Shown piece after piece: positions 8,874 to 17,686 of a stretch of DNA of 64,000 bases (positions within the stretch are counted from its first letter, which is position 1; each line of letters opens with the position of its first letter). The DNA is from Streptococcus chenjunshii. Lineage in GTDB: Bacteria > Bacillota > Bacilli > Lactobacillales > Streptococcaceae. The translations under genes and the position numbers were made by a program. The notes beneath the pieces were generated by a model that ran no database searches, had not been told where the DNA came from, and saw nothing but the letters and a program-made list of their open reading frames with translations. The DNA lies in the NCBI RefSeq assembly GCF_003086355.1, contig NZ_CP031733.1, forward strand, positions 1,364,001-1,428,000, read 5' to 3'.

Positions 8874-10049
8874 ATGTCATCTGTTAAAGCGAAGCGTGTT
8901 TCGAATTATGAACTGTTTTTTGATTTGGCCTTTGTTACTGCAATCGGCCAGTTAAACAGTAATCTTTATCATGTTGAGCAGCTGACTGTGGCTTCAATGG
9001 TTAGTTTTGTTTTTACTAATATTATTTTATTAAGCATTTGGATAAATGAGGTCTACTTCTTCAACCAATATGGAGATGCCAGAAGAATTGATATTTTTAC
9101 GATTATTCCGCTTATGTATTTCATCGGCAACCTCTCTTTATATTTTGATTTTAATGTTGAGACCATTACAGCCAATCAGGTAAGTGTCTTTAATGCTTTA
9201 CTTTTTGGCATTTATATCGTCATCGCTTTACAGTACGGTCTTAAAGGAAGACTGCTTGGTTTTGATAAGGAAATTACAAGAAGCATTACGAATAATCTCA
9301 TTTACGCAATCAGTGTCCTTCCCTTTGTTTTTCAGCTTTTACCGGCTAATTCTTTTACGATGTCAATTGTCTATTTTATCCCTATTATACTTCCTCTCCT
9401 TAATCAGCCTCAAAACGGGAAGCAGCGCACCAATTTCCCTCACCTGCTTGAACGTTCCCAACTGCTGACTATCTTAACTTTCGGTGAAGCAGTCATTGCT
9501 ATTATCAACCATTACCCGATGATGGAAGCACCATTCACAGGTCCGTTCTTCTTTTTGGGACTGTCACTGTCCTTTATGTTTTATATGTCGCAGACTTTTT
9601 TAAATATTGAACGGCACCAAAAAGCTTCAGGAAGTCTCTTGCTGTATGCTCATATCATCATCGTTATAGCTGTTAACTTTTTTACAATCGGCATGGAATT
9701 TTTGGCCGATCCTCATCAGCAGAATCATGGGTTTATCTTTTTCCTGACAGCCATCATTCTCTATTATTTGGGAATCGGACTGACAAATTATTATAACAAA
9801 GCCCTGTATAAACTAAAAGCAGAGACTGTGCTGCAGTGGCTTATGTTACTTATTGTTTGCTGCGGTCTCATGATTTATTTCCGAGCGCAGCTGCCTTTAA
9901 TCGGAGCTCTACTGGTTGCCTTGAGCTATTGTATGGGACGGATCACTATGAGGGCCAGAAGAAAAGCACGTGAACAAAACAATATTCCTCACCCCGACGC
10001 CCGGCAGAATTTTCTTAATGAAATGCGCCGTCACCACAAAGGCAGATAA
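8874..10049 (+). CDS. LtrA-like low-temperature-requirement family membrane protein
   Basis: 391 residues and highly hydrophobic, with about ten membrane segments from residue 20 to 360 and a basic C-terminal tail. The opening VSNYELFFDLAFVTAIGQ is typical of the LtrA (PF06772) family, named from Listeria mutants unable to grow in the cold; its biochemical role is unknown. GGAGG at 8859-8863 serves either GTG 8871 (7-base spacing) or ATG 8874 (10-base); ATG is chosen but the GTG is possible. It lies behind a long leader made mostly of repeats. Confidence 0.82.
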   Translation: MSSVKAKRVSNYELFFDLAFVTAIGQLNSNLYHVEQLTVASMVSFVFTNIILLSIWINEVYFFNQYGDARRIDIFTIIPLMYFIGNLSLYFDFNVETITANQVSVFNALLFGIYIVIALQYGLKGRLLGFDKEITRSITNNLIYAISVLPFVFQLLPANSFTMSIVYFIPIILPLLNQPQNGKQRTNFPHLLERSQLLTILTFGEAVIAIINHYPMMEAPFTGPFFFLGLSLSFMFYMSQTFLNIERHQKASGSLLLYAHIIIVIAVNFFTIGMEFLADPHQQNHGFIFFLTAIILYYLGIGLTNYYNKALYKLKAETVLQWLMLLIVCCGLMIYFRAQLPLIGALLVALSYCMGRITMRARRKAREQNNIPHPDARQNFLNEMRRHHKGR

Positions 10050-10208
10050 AAGGCAGCAGATTTTTTATTCGCAGACAGCCGAAATCAGAGAAACTGTTTC
10101 ACTGTTCTCAAAACAATAGCAATTATGATATTAACAATCAAAGGACTACACAATGTTTAGCAGGTTTGATACTGTATAAATGACCGTGAGGAGACAGACA
10201 AATTAGTT

Positions 10209-11303
10209 ATGAGAAAAAAACTTACAGTTTCAGTAATCATCATTTTAATTTTAGCTGCAGGCAGCTACTATCTTTTTCAAAATTATTATGTCATGGAACT
10301 TCAGGAATTAAAAATCAAGAACGGAACTAATGTGGATTCAGCCATCCAAAATGCCGAGTCATTTTTAGCAGAATTTGATACTCATTATCCTGAACTAACC
10401 CCATACCTTAGCCCTAAAAAACCACGCAGCTATGCTATTCCCGGTCTTATTAGAGCTAAAAATATACATGCTTCAGGCAAACAAAAGGGGAAAATCGGCT
10501 ACGCCACCGATATGACTCCGCAAGGTCTAACAGTGACTAAAGATTACCTTATCATTTCCGCTTACAGCAAGAGTAAAGCCTTTCACTCTGTTCTTTGGAT
10601 TATCAACAAAAATAACCGCAGCTTTATCAAGACAGTTGTCCTTGAAGGAACGGATCATGTTGGCGGTTTGGCTTACGATGCCAATCATCAGCGCTTATGG
10701 GTTACCAGTATTGAAAAAAACTGGACCAATTCAGCAGTTGCCTCACTGCCTTTAACAGATATTGAAAATTATGATTTTGATAAGAGTAAGAAGACACTCG
10801 CCTATGAGTATAAATTTGACTTGGCCGGTGTTAAACGCTCCTCTTTTATGACCCTTTACCAAAATAAACTTTTTGTCGGCTACTTTGACAAACAAAAAGA
10901 GGGGCACCTCAGCTACTACGATTTAGATAAGGACGGTCTGCCTCTTGAAACTGATTTAGATAGTTATGAAGGCAGTCTTGCTGCTAAAACAATCTCTATT
11001 CCTAAAAAAGTACAGGGAATCACTTTTTATGAGGATAAAATTATTTTCTCCCAGTCTTATGGCAAATCTGATTCTCACTTGCTTATTTATCAAAATCTAG
11101 GATTGGCCAACCTCAGTCATTTAACAGAAGGGAATGTGCTGCTAAAGGTTGCTACTCCTCCTTACCTTGAGCAGACCTGGGCTGACGGCAGCAACCTCTA
11201 TGCCCTATTTGAATCTTCTGCTTCTGCATACCGTGATAATTGGGACATTGTTCTCGTCGACCGTATTCTTAAATTTGATTTTTCAGCCATTAAGGCCCAA
11301 TAA
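10209..11303 (+). CDS. Membrane-anchored extracellular protein of unknown function, probable beta-propeller
   Basis: 364 residues, function not recognised. Basic residues 2-4 are followed by a hydrophobic segment (about 6-25) with no lipobox cysteine, so it is likely a signal anchor with the rest outside the cell. The remainder has regularly spaced beta-strand-like segments such as GLTVTKDYLIISAYS, HVGGLAYDANHQRLWVTS and GITFYEDKIIFSQSYG, resembling YncE/propeller blades. This is an inference from pattern only. The only clear Shine-Dalgarno (GAGGAG) is 15 bases before the ATG, longer than usual. It appears monocistronic. Confidence 0.75.
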   Translation: MRKKLTVSVIIILILAAGSYYLFQNYYVMELQELKIKNGTNVDSAIQNAESFLAEFDTHYPELTPYLSPKKPRSYAIPGLIRAKNIHASGKQKGKIGYATDMTPQGLTVTKDYLIISAYSKSKAFHSVLWIINKNNRSFIKTVVLEGTDHVGGLAYDANHQRLWVTSIEKNWTNSAVASLPLTDIENYDFDKSKKTLAYEYKFDLAGVKRSSFMTLYQNKLFVGYFDKQKEGHLSYYDLDKDGLPLETDLDSYEGSLAAKTISIPKKVQGITFYEDKIIFSQSYGKSDSHLLIYQNLGLANLSHLTEGNVLLKVATPPYLEQTWADGSNLYALFESSASAYRDNWDIVLVDRILKFDFSAIKAQ

Positions 11304-11309
11304 AAAAAC

Positions 11310-11392
11310 AGAGAGTGGGACAAAAATCAGTAAATGGTCATAACATGACGATTTCGATTTTGTTCTCCCGCCTCTGCACAGTTGATAGAAAG
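11310..11392. repeat. Family B element, 5' part, after the unknown anchored protein
   Basis: Contains GGGACAAAAATC, the palindrome GTCATaacATGAC and GATTTTGTTCTCCC, which fold on each other. A close match is found at 18594-18650, and the right half also at 52770-52830. It starts 7 bases after a stop codon. Confidence 0.75.
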
Positions 11393-11467
11393 GGTAAGGC
11401 CGTTGAAAAAGTCATCTCAATGAAAATATCAACAATCAAACTGATTAAAAATCAATAAAAACAAATT

Positions 11468-11524
11468 AAAAAACGAACGACATAAACTTAGTCCCGTTTG
11501 ACTAGTATAAAACGTTCGTTTTTT
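11468..11524. terminator. Long-loop hairpin, probable terminator
   Basis: Perfect 12-base arms AAAAAACGAACG and CGTTCGTTTTTT enclose a 33-base loop with its own partial pairing (ACTTAGTC and GACTA). It follows the plus gene ending at 11303 by 165 bases and works in either direction. Confidence 0.7.
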
Positions 11525-11549
11525 ATCGGCTTGTTTTTCCGCAGACTTT

Positions 11550-11670
11550 TTTAGTGGTCTCTAGGGAGATTGCTGTCCCCTGCGCGATAAGGGATAAGAA
11601 CTTCCAGTCAACCACTGCGCCAAACCCATATGTTTATGAGGCAGGACTCTTTTCCCAGCCTCATCCATGG
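11550..11670. repeat. Family B element, 3' part
   Basis: Shares aacttcca(g/a)tcaaccactgcgccaaac and catatgttt with 18690-18730 and 52850-52890. The 5' part lies at 11310-11392, the two being separated by about 150 bases including a hairpin. The rest of the gap 11304-11829 shows no gene. Confidence 0.65.
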
Positions 11671-11829
11671 GTTCTTATACTGACAGATCAATTGAAAGAA
11701 CAGGGAGTGGCAGAATGAGGTCTCAGTCGCTGACAAACCAGTTTTTAGAATTCTGAATAATCCAGGCGTGAATGAAAATCAAGCTTATTCGAAGTTATCG
11801 ATTTCTTCTGCTCTCTTTAAATTAGTTTA

Positions 11830-12788
11830 CTAGAAATGTCGTTCATCAACATCAAAATGATTTAAAGCCTGATTAATTTCGGCGACCTCTGTATCGGTGA
11901 GTTTGATCTGCATAGCTGCTAAATTTTCTTTAAGACGCTCTTCTTTAGTCGTCCCCGGAATAGGGACAAGATAATCTTTCTGCGCTAATTCCCAAGCCAG
12001 AACAAGCTGAGCCGGTGTAATATGTTTTTGGCCGGCAAATTCTTTTAAAAAGTCTAACAGAATCTGGTTTTTTCCATCACTTCTGCCTTAAAGCGCCCCA
12101 TAGTCTGCCGGAAATCACCATCCTCAAATTGTGTCTGCGCATTATATTTACCGGACAAAAAACCGTTTCCTAATGGGCTGTAGGCGACAAAACCAATGCC
12201 AAGTTCCTCGCATACAGAGAACATCTCCCTCTCCGGTCTCCTGTAAACCATTGAATATTGATTTTCTATAGCTGTCAGCGGTGTTACTGCATGAGCTCTT
12301 CTGACGTAGTCAATTGGAGCATTTGATGTCCCCCAGTGTTTAATTTTTCCCTCTTTAATCAGCTGTGCCATGGTGTCTGCAACATCTTCAGGCTCTACAT
12401 CAGGGTCAATACGGTGCTGATAATACAAATCGATGCATTCTATCCCCAAACGCCGTAAAGAATTTTCGACTTGCTCTTTGATTGATTCTGGTTTACTGTC
12501 GAACTCTTGTTTAATGACACCACCACCTGCTGTCATAGCGGTAATGCCAAATTTTGTAGCCACAACCGCTTCCGGATGCCCTTTAATTGCCTGACCAAGC
12601 AAGATTTCATTGGCTTCGCCGTAAACAGGAGCCGTATCAAAAAAATAGCATCCTAAATCAAAGGCCTGATGAATCAATCGTGTCATATCCTGCCGATCTT
12701 TGGGAGCACCATAAGCGTGGTCCATTCCCATAATCCCTAAACCGATAGACGAAACTGTCAGATTCTGTCCCAATTGCCGTTTTGTCAT
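11830..12788 (-). pseudogene. Aldo/keto reductase, frameshifted near the C-terminus
   Basis: The first 244 codons (12788-12054) read as an aldo/keto reductase with SIGLGIMGMDHAYG, the FFDTAPVYG catalytic Asp/Tyr, VATKFG Lys and YYQHRID His. They stop at VMEKTRFC. The rest of the family sequence continues in another frame to a TAG at 11830 (NQILLDFLKE, then ITPAQLVLAWELAQ, IPGTTKEERL, and ending DERHF). One base is missing in the run ggaaaaaacc near 12068-12073 (six A where seven restore the frame). The total span, 959 bases, fits a -1 deletion. It is either a real mutation or a homopolymer sequencing error. It lies 58 bases downstream of the next aldo/keto reductase. Confidence 0.85.
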
Positions 12789-12846
12789 ACTGTACCTGCT
12801 TTCTTGTTACTGTTTACGTTTACTTCCTTCAAATATTGGCAAACCT

Positions 12847-13818
12847 TTATCTGAAATATTTAATCGGCCGTGTCAGATAAGGTTCTTCAAGATAGACAAT
12901 ATCATCAGTAGTTAAATGAATATCAAGTGCTGCGACAGCATCATCAATATACTTTGTTTTAGATGCACCGATGATTGGAGCTGTTACAAAGGACTTGCTC
13001 AGTACCCAGGCGGTTGCGATTTGCGAGCGTGTAACCTGATACTTTTCCGCCAGCTCCCCGACACGTAAAATGATCTTCCGATCTGCCTCCTGTACATAAT
13101 CAGGATCATCTTGGCCCTGCAGACCCCGTCTGCCGACTGTGTCAGGGTCCCGAGTCAGCCGCCCAGATGCCAAGGGGCTCCATGGAGTCATCGCTACCTT
13201 TTGATCTTGCAGCAAACCAATCATCTCACGCTCTTCTTCACGGTAAAGCAAGTTATAGAGATTCTGCATGGATACGAATTTTGTCCAGCCGTTTTTTTCA
13301 GCTGTAAACTGTGCCTTTTGAAACTGCCAGGCATGCATTGATGAGGCGCCGATGTAACGCACCTTTCCTGCTTTTACCAAATCATGCAGAGCTTCCATTG
13401 TTTCTTCAATTGGTGTATCGTAATCCCAGCGGTGGATAATATATAAATCCAAATAATCCGTCTGAAGCCGTTTTAAACTAGCATCGATTTCACGGAAAAT
13501 GCTTTTTCGCGACAGCCCTTTAGCATTAGGACCTGTAAACATGGGAAAATAGATCTTAGAGGCCAGTACAATGTCGTGACGTTTTGCATATTTCTTTAAA
13601 GCACGTCCCAAAATTTCTTCACTGGATCCTTGCGAATAAAGATTAGCTGTATCAAAAAAGTTGATCCCCTGCTTTAAGGCATGTTTAATAACCAGACTGC
13701 TCTCTTGTTCACCTATCGACCAAGTTTCACGCCCACGTTCCGGCTCACCAAAACTCATACAACCAAGTGCTAAACGTGACACCTCGAGGCCTGTATGACC
13801 GAATTTCAGATACTCCAT
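12847..13818 (-). CDS. Aldo/keto reductase
   Basis: 323 residues, close to family length. An NAD(P)H-dependent TIM-barrel reductase of aldehydes or ketones; substrate unknown. The catalytic tetrad is visible in FFDTANLY (Asp, Tyr), LASKIYF (Lys) and YIIHRWD (His), with the nucleotide-binding IGASKTKYI at the C-terminus. A longer frame reaches TTG 13920, overlapping the upstream stop, but the ATG at 13818 follows AAGGGAAG and gives the normal LKFGHTGLEVS N-terminus. It is part of the redox operon regulated by the divergent LysR gene. Confidence 0.9.
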   Translation of the reverse strand: MEYLKFGHTGLEVSRLALGCMSFGEPERGRETWSIGEQESSLVIKHALKQGINFFDTANLYSQGSSEEILGRALKKYAKRHDIVLASKIYFPMFTGPNAKGLSRKSIFREIDASLKRLQTDYLDLYIIHRWDYDTPIEETMEALHDLVKAGKVRYIGASSMHAWQFQKAQFTAEKNGWTKFVSMQNLYNLLYREEEREMIGLLQDQKVAMTPWSPLASGRLTRDPDTVGRRGLQGQDDPDYVQEADRKIILRVGELAEKYQVTRSQIATAWVLSKSFVTAPIIGASKTKYIDDAVAALDIHLTTDDIVYLEEPYLTRPIKYFR

Positions 13819-13916
13819 ATATTCTTCCCTTCTTGTTTTTTCTGACAGCTCTTTCTGCCTTATCATCGGCTTATGCTGACAGCTGTAATTCTTTATCTGC
13901 TTTAGCCGACTGTCAG

Positions 13917-14564
13917 TCAATAAACCGGACGGCTGCTGCCCTCTGTTGCCGGATCGGCGATACCGACACTGTCGTTTAAGAGGTAAGTGGGATTTTGAAT
14001 TATGCGCACAACAAGATCAGCCATTGACTGCCGAGAACCAGAAACACCTTTATAAGGTTCTGTTTTGTGTGTCACTTCATACTTAATCTCAGCTCTGTCA
14101 TTCAGCCAAGGCAAGCGCAAAGTCGTATAACCTAAACCGGAATTTAAAAGCAGATCGTCTGCACGACGTGCGCTGTCTAAGCCCGCTTTGCCTATTGTCG
14201 TTTTATTCCAGCGGCCAAACTCTCCTCCTACCTCATTATATATTCCTAGCACATTGGCAGCGATCACACGATTGACGCCATTTTTTTGCATAGCTTCAAT
14301 CACGTTTTTTGTTATCCTATTATCACTGTCATGGTCAACAGTTGATAAAAAAACAATATCCTGATTTTTCATCGCTTGGTTTAATTGCTGCAGCTGACGG
14401 ATATCGCCTTCTACTATCGTCACCCTGTCACTGCCGGCCAGGTTTTTAAGCCGGAAGCTCTGCCGCAAAAATAAGGTAAGATGATCTGAATCTTCAGTCA
14501 GTAAACGCTGAATAACCAAACGGGAAATTTGACCGTTTGCTCCCAGAATAAGAATATTTGACAT
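13917..14564 (-). CDS. NAD(P)-binding protein, NmrA/SDR-atypical family
   Basis: 215 residues. It begins with the Rossmann motif ILILGANGQISRLV, has an acidic turn EGDIRQ after the third strand, and ends with PATEGSSRPVY. It belongs to atypical short-chain dehydrogenase / NmrA-like proteins, which may be reductases or redox sensors; no catalytic triad stands out. The start moves from GTG 14573 to ATG 14564, with AGAGG 8 bases ahead. It is similar in outline to the gene at 16045, so the operon contains two paralogues. Confidence 0.8.
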   Translation of the reverse strand: MSNILILGANGQISRLVIQRLLTEDSDHLTLFLRQSFRLKNLAGSDRVTIVEGDIRQLQQLNQAMKNQDIVFLSTVDHDSDNRITKNVIEAMQKNGVNRVIAANVLGIYNEVGGEFGRWNKTTIGKAGLDSARRADDLLLNSGLGYTTLRLPWLNDRAEIKYEVTHKTEPYKGVSGSRQSMADLVVRIIQNPTYLLNDSVGIADPATEGSSRPVY

Positions 14565-14579
14565 GTACAACACCTCTTT

Positions 14580-15137
14580 CTAGTCGATCGTTTTAATTTT
14601 TCTGGCAGGGCTGCCGCCTACAACTGTTTTATCGGGAACATCTCTGGTAACAACAGCTCCGGAAGCGACAACAGCTCCTTCTCCTACAGTGATTCCTGGC
14701 AAGATGATACTCCTAGCACCAATCCAGGCACCTTTTTTAATATGAATCGGTTTAAACTGCAAAATATCTAAATTCTTAAAATCATGATTTGCCGTGATAA
14801 GTGCGGCTTCCGGACCGATCATTACTCCGTCTTCAATAGTGATGCCTCCTGAACTCATACAAGTCAGGCCGTGATTAATAAAAACATTTTTTCCAATCGT
14901 CATAGTTTTAGCACGATCAATTTGCAGCGGTGTCAGAATAACCGAACTTTGCGGCAATCTTCCTTCAAAAAGTTGGTTCAGAAGCTGTGCTGCTTTTGGA
15001 TCACCTGGCTGGGTTTGATTGAGCTGAAAGCAGAGCTTTCGGCTTCTGGCCATTTCTTCTGCTGCTGTTGTTTGATAATCCTCATCCGTCAGACGGTTAA
15101 TCCACTCTCCTTGACGCATTCTTTGAAAAATATCCAT
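14580..15137 (-). CDS. Maltose/galactoside-type O-acetyltransferase (LacA/Maa family)
   Basis: 185 residues. An N-terminal helical Maa-type domain (residues 5-70, RMRQGEWI through QLLNQLF) is followed by left-handed beta-helix hexapeptide repeats (about 75-180, including GVMIGPEA, AWIGARSIILPG, VVASGAVVTRDV and VGGSPARKI). The catalytic histidine is expected in TANHDF. It acetylates sugar hydroxyls from acetyl-CoA; acceptor unknown. ATG 15137 with GAGG at 6 bases is preferred to GTG 15149. Confidence 0.88.
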   Translation of the reverse strand: MDIFQRMRQGEWINRLTDEDYQTTAAEEMARSRKLCFQLNQTQPGDPKAAQLLNQLFEGRLPQSSVILTPLQIDRAKTMTIGKNVFINHGLTCMSSGGITIEDGVMIGPEAALITANHDFKNLDILQFKPIHIKKGAWIGARSIILPGITVGEGAVVASGAVVTRDVPDKTVVGGSPARKIKTID

Positions 15138-15165
15138 CCCAATCCTCACTTGTCATCTGACGTGA

Positions 15166-16005
15166 CTAATCTTTTATCTCTGGCTGCAAAGGACCGTAAA
15201 AATACGAGGCAGTCGCTCCGCCATCGACCAGGAAAGTTGAACCTGTGATAAACTGTGCCCGTTCACTCATAACAAGTTCTGCCACATCAGCAATTTCATC
15301 TGCTGTGCCAGGCCGTCCAGCTGGAGATTTAGCAAACATATTTTTGTAAAAATCTCCGCGAACACCATTGAATTCATCGAGTGCCAAAGGAGTGACAACA
15401 ATACCAGGTGCAATCGCATTGATTCTGGCACCGCGTTCTCCCCAGCGTACAGCTTCATACATTGTCCTTTTTTCATTAGCCCGCTTAGCCAGCTGGTAAG
15501 CATGGAGAGAGTCTTTGACGTGGTCCGGCTGCAAAAAGTCCAGACTTAATAACTTTTCAGACTCCGTCATCGCTAAAGCGCGGTCCTGCTCTTGTGTCAA
15601 AGCCGGCATGCGAAAACCGGACTGGCTGGTAATCGTGACTCCAGCTCCGCCTTCAGCAATCACTTGCCCCACTTCCTCCAACAGAACAGCCGTACCATAT
15701 AAATCAACGTTAAAAATGGTTTCAACTGAAGCTTGGGAAGGGGATACCCCTGCACCATTGATGAGATATTTGATTGGACCAAATGTCTCTGCATAGGCGA
15801 TATAGGCCCGAATGGATTCACGGGAAGATAAATCCACCGTAACTTTTTCGACATCAAATCCAGCTTCTGTCATTATTGCAGCAACTGACTGAGCATTCTC
15901 AGCCGACTTATCACCAACAATTATTTTTTTACCATAGCCGATACGGCGAGCAATCGCCATAGAAATTTGGCCGGCACCCATTACTAGTAAAACATCTTTT
16001 CCCAT
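15166..16005 (-). CDS. Short-chain dehydrogenase/reductase
   Basis: 279 residues. The N-terminal MGAGQISMAIAR is a slightly modified TGxxxGxG dinucleotide loop. NGAG near residue 88 and the active-site Ser (TSQSGF) with YQLAK follow, then INAIAPGIV and a C-terminal FLVDGGATASY. A classical SDR of about the usual size with a roughly 30-residue insert before the active-site Tyr. Substrate unknown. AGGAGG precedes the ATG. It lies 39 bases after the gene at 16045 in the same operon. Confidence 0.9.
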   Translation of the reverse strand: MGKDVLLVMGAGQISMAIARRIGYGKKIIVGDKSAENAQSVAAIMTEAGFDVEKVTVDLSSRESIRAYIAYAETFGPIKYLINGAGVSPSQASVETIFNVDLYGTAVLLEEVGQVIAEGGAGVTITSQSGFRMPALTQEQDRALAMTESEKLLSLDFLQPDHVKDSLHAYQLAKRANEKRTMYEAVRWGERGARINAIAPGIVVTPLALDEFNGVRGDFYKNMFAKSPAGRPGTADEIADVAELVMSERAQFITGSTFLVDGGATASYFYGPLQPEIKD

Positions 16006-16044
16006 TTAAATGCTCCTCCTCTTTGCCTCCGTTTTTACTCCTTT

Positions 16045-16632
16045 TTAACGTACGATTCCTAGGTTAGCCCGGCTGTGTAAAGCTGGATCTTCAACTATCG
16101 TTTTCACACACTGCGCAATTGCACGACGTGAGATAGCATTGCCATATATGGTTTCTCCTTTTGGAAACAATTCATAGCTGAGATCATTGCTGTTATCGAA
16201 CCAGCCTGGACGAAGAATCGTGTAATTCACATTGGAAGCCTCTACAATATCAGCAGCCTGACGGTAAGAACGAAGAACGGGATCTACTCGGCCGTTTTGT
16301 CCAGGCAATTCCCCATAAATACCATAAGAACTGATAAAGACCAAGCGCTGACTGGCACTGTTATCCAGTGCCTCAATAATCGCCTGCGCCATTGCAGGCA
16401 GATCTCCGGAGAGAGCTGCAAAAATCACATCCTGATCAGTGACTGCCTCTTTTAATTCAGCTCTGTCGAAAACACTGGCTGAAATCTTTTTCACCCGTGA
16501 ATCATCAGCAGATAGACAGTCTGCCGAACGTGAAAACAGCGTCAGGTGCGCATCTGTTTCCTCAAGCAGTGTTTGTGTCAAAGCTCTTCCAAGCGAGCCC
16601 GTTGCACCGATAATTAATACATTTTTAGACAT
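16045..16632 (-). CDS. NAD(P)H-binding protein, NmrA-like family
   Basis: 195 residues. It begins VLIIGATGSLGRAL (Rossmann TGATGxxG type), has LTLFSRSAD after the second strand, and a FISSYGIYGE segment. Family members are NAD(P)-binding reductases or sensors; exact function unknown. AAGGAGAC lies 5-6 bases before the ATG. It is a paralogue in outline of the gene at 13917. The 108-base gap to the upstream gene (16741) holds no ORF. Confidence 0.83.
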   Translation of the reverse strand: MSKNVLIIGATGSLGRALTQTLLEETDAHLTLFSRSADCLSADDSRVKKISASVFDRAELKEAVTDQDVIFAALSGDLPAMAQAIIEALDNSASQRLVFISSYGIYGELPGQNGRVDPVLRSYRQAADIVEASNVNYTILRPGWFDNSNDLSYELFPKGETIYGNAISRRAIAQCVKTIVEDPALHSRANLGIVR

Positions 16633-16740
16633 ATATCGTCTCCTTCTCTTAAAGCTACAAAAACGGGGTTAGGAAAAATGTGTACTGGGTCCTTTTTTGA
16701 TCCCAGCCTCTGCTGCAGGTTGAAAGCAATATCTCCGCTT

Positions 16741-17187
16741 TTACTGGACATTTTCAGTTTTTGAAAAAACAAAGTACTGCTCGCGTTCAGCAATCAGCCA
16801 TTTACCGTTTTGTTTAACATAGGTATCATAGTAACGAATACCGTGTGTGGTCAGTTTATCAGCGCCTTCTTCTTCTGTGATAAGATGTGCCAAGCCATAG
16901 CACACCCCGGTAGCATGTTCTGCATCCTGGAAGTCAACGACCTGCTGTCCGTTAATATGTAAGGCTTCTTTGGCTGCACCAAAATTTTTATAGGCTGCAA
17001 TCAAATCCTGAACATTATCAAATGCCATGCCAACCTCATTATTAAAGTAAACACGGACATGACAGTCAGGGGTGAAAATATTAACATAATAATCCTGGTT
17101 GTCTTTGTCTGATTCATTGGCATAGCGGTCAACCAATAATTTCAATTCTGTTCGTGCTGCTAGTTCTTCTGTTGCTGTCATTGTCAT
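16741..17187 (-). CDS. SnoaL-like/NTF2-fold protein
   Basis: 148 residues. Cone-shaped alpha+beta fold indicated by an initial helix ELAARTELKLLVDRYAN, FTPDCHVRVYF, and the closing strands GIRYYDTYVKQNGKWLIAEREQYF. SnoaL-like proteins can be cyclases, isomerases or simple binding proteins, so the activity is open. ATG 17187 has GGAGG 8 bases ahead; ATG 17202 is a longer possibility. Together with the gene at 17209 it opens the redox operon. Confidence 0.78.
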   Translation of the reverse strand: MTMTATEELAARTELKLLVDRYANESDKDNQDYYVNIFTPDCHVRVYFNNEVGMAFDNVQDLIAAYKNFGAAKEALHINGQQVVDFQDAEHATGVCYGLAHLITEEEGADKLTTHGIRYYDTYVKQNGKWLIAEREQYFVFSKTENVQ

Positions 17188-17208
17188 CTGTATGTCCTCC
17201 ATTTTTCC

Positions 17209-17580
17209 TTAATAAGTTGAAGCCACTTGTTTGGTGATTTTCCAATCATCCCCAACTTTTTTAAAAAACATTTTAATCTGCAAAGGCCAAGTATGAGGGC
17301 CGCTGCCCCAAACTTTAGCTTTAACACGGCTCTGCCCTATTAAGCTTGCCTTATTGCTGTCAATAACCAAGTCTTTGATAGCTTCCTCTTCCCAAGAATA
17401 GTAGACCATTTCTTCCGATTCAATCTGACTCAGCCACTCTGCGACAGGCTGAGCATAGCCAGACATATGGACCAAAACGGTATCAGGCTGCAGGAGCTTT
17501 CTCAAAACAGCCGTATCTTTTTCAACCATCGCCTGATTAACTTGACGGTAAAGGTTTTTTAACAGTTCTTGGTCAGACAT
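17209..17580 (-). CDS. SnoaL/DUF4440-type NTF2-like protein
   Basis: 123 residues. The pattern LLKNLYRQVNQAMVEKDTA, VLVHMSGYAQP, and the closing WPLQIKMFFKKVGDDWKITKQ is typical of ketosteroid-isomerase-like / DUF4440 proteins. It is the promoter-proximal gene of the minus-strand redox operon, with AGGAG before the ATG and 6-21 bases to the next gene. Function unknown. Confidence 0.75.
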   Translation of the reverse strand: MSDQELLKNLYRQVNQAMVEKDTAVLRKLLQPDTVLVHMSGYAQPVAEWLSQIESEEMVYYSWEEEAIKDLVIDSNKASLIGQSRVKAKVWGSGPHTWPLQIKMFFKKVGDDWKITKQVASTY

Positions 17581-17600
17581 TTTTTCTCCTATCTATTGAC

Positions 17601-17641
17601 TTGATAGTTTTATTATAATGCCGTATAATAAAATAGTCCAA
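17601..17641. promoter_or_regulatory. Overlapping face-to-face promoters of the LysR gene and the redox operon
   Basis: Plus strand: TTGATA 17601-17606, 17-base spacer, TATAAT 17624-17629, for the LysR gene. Minus strand: TTGGAC 17641-17636, 18-base spacer, TATAAT 17617-17612, for the operon starting at 17580. The two promoters occupy the same 41 bases, so polymerase cannot sit on both at once. Confidence 0.75.
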
Positions 17642-17686
17642 TACATATTTCTGATTATTTATAAAATTATTTTATAAGGAGCGGGC

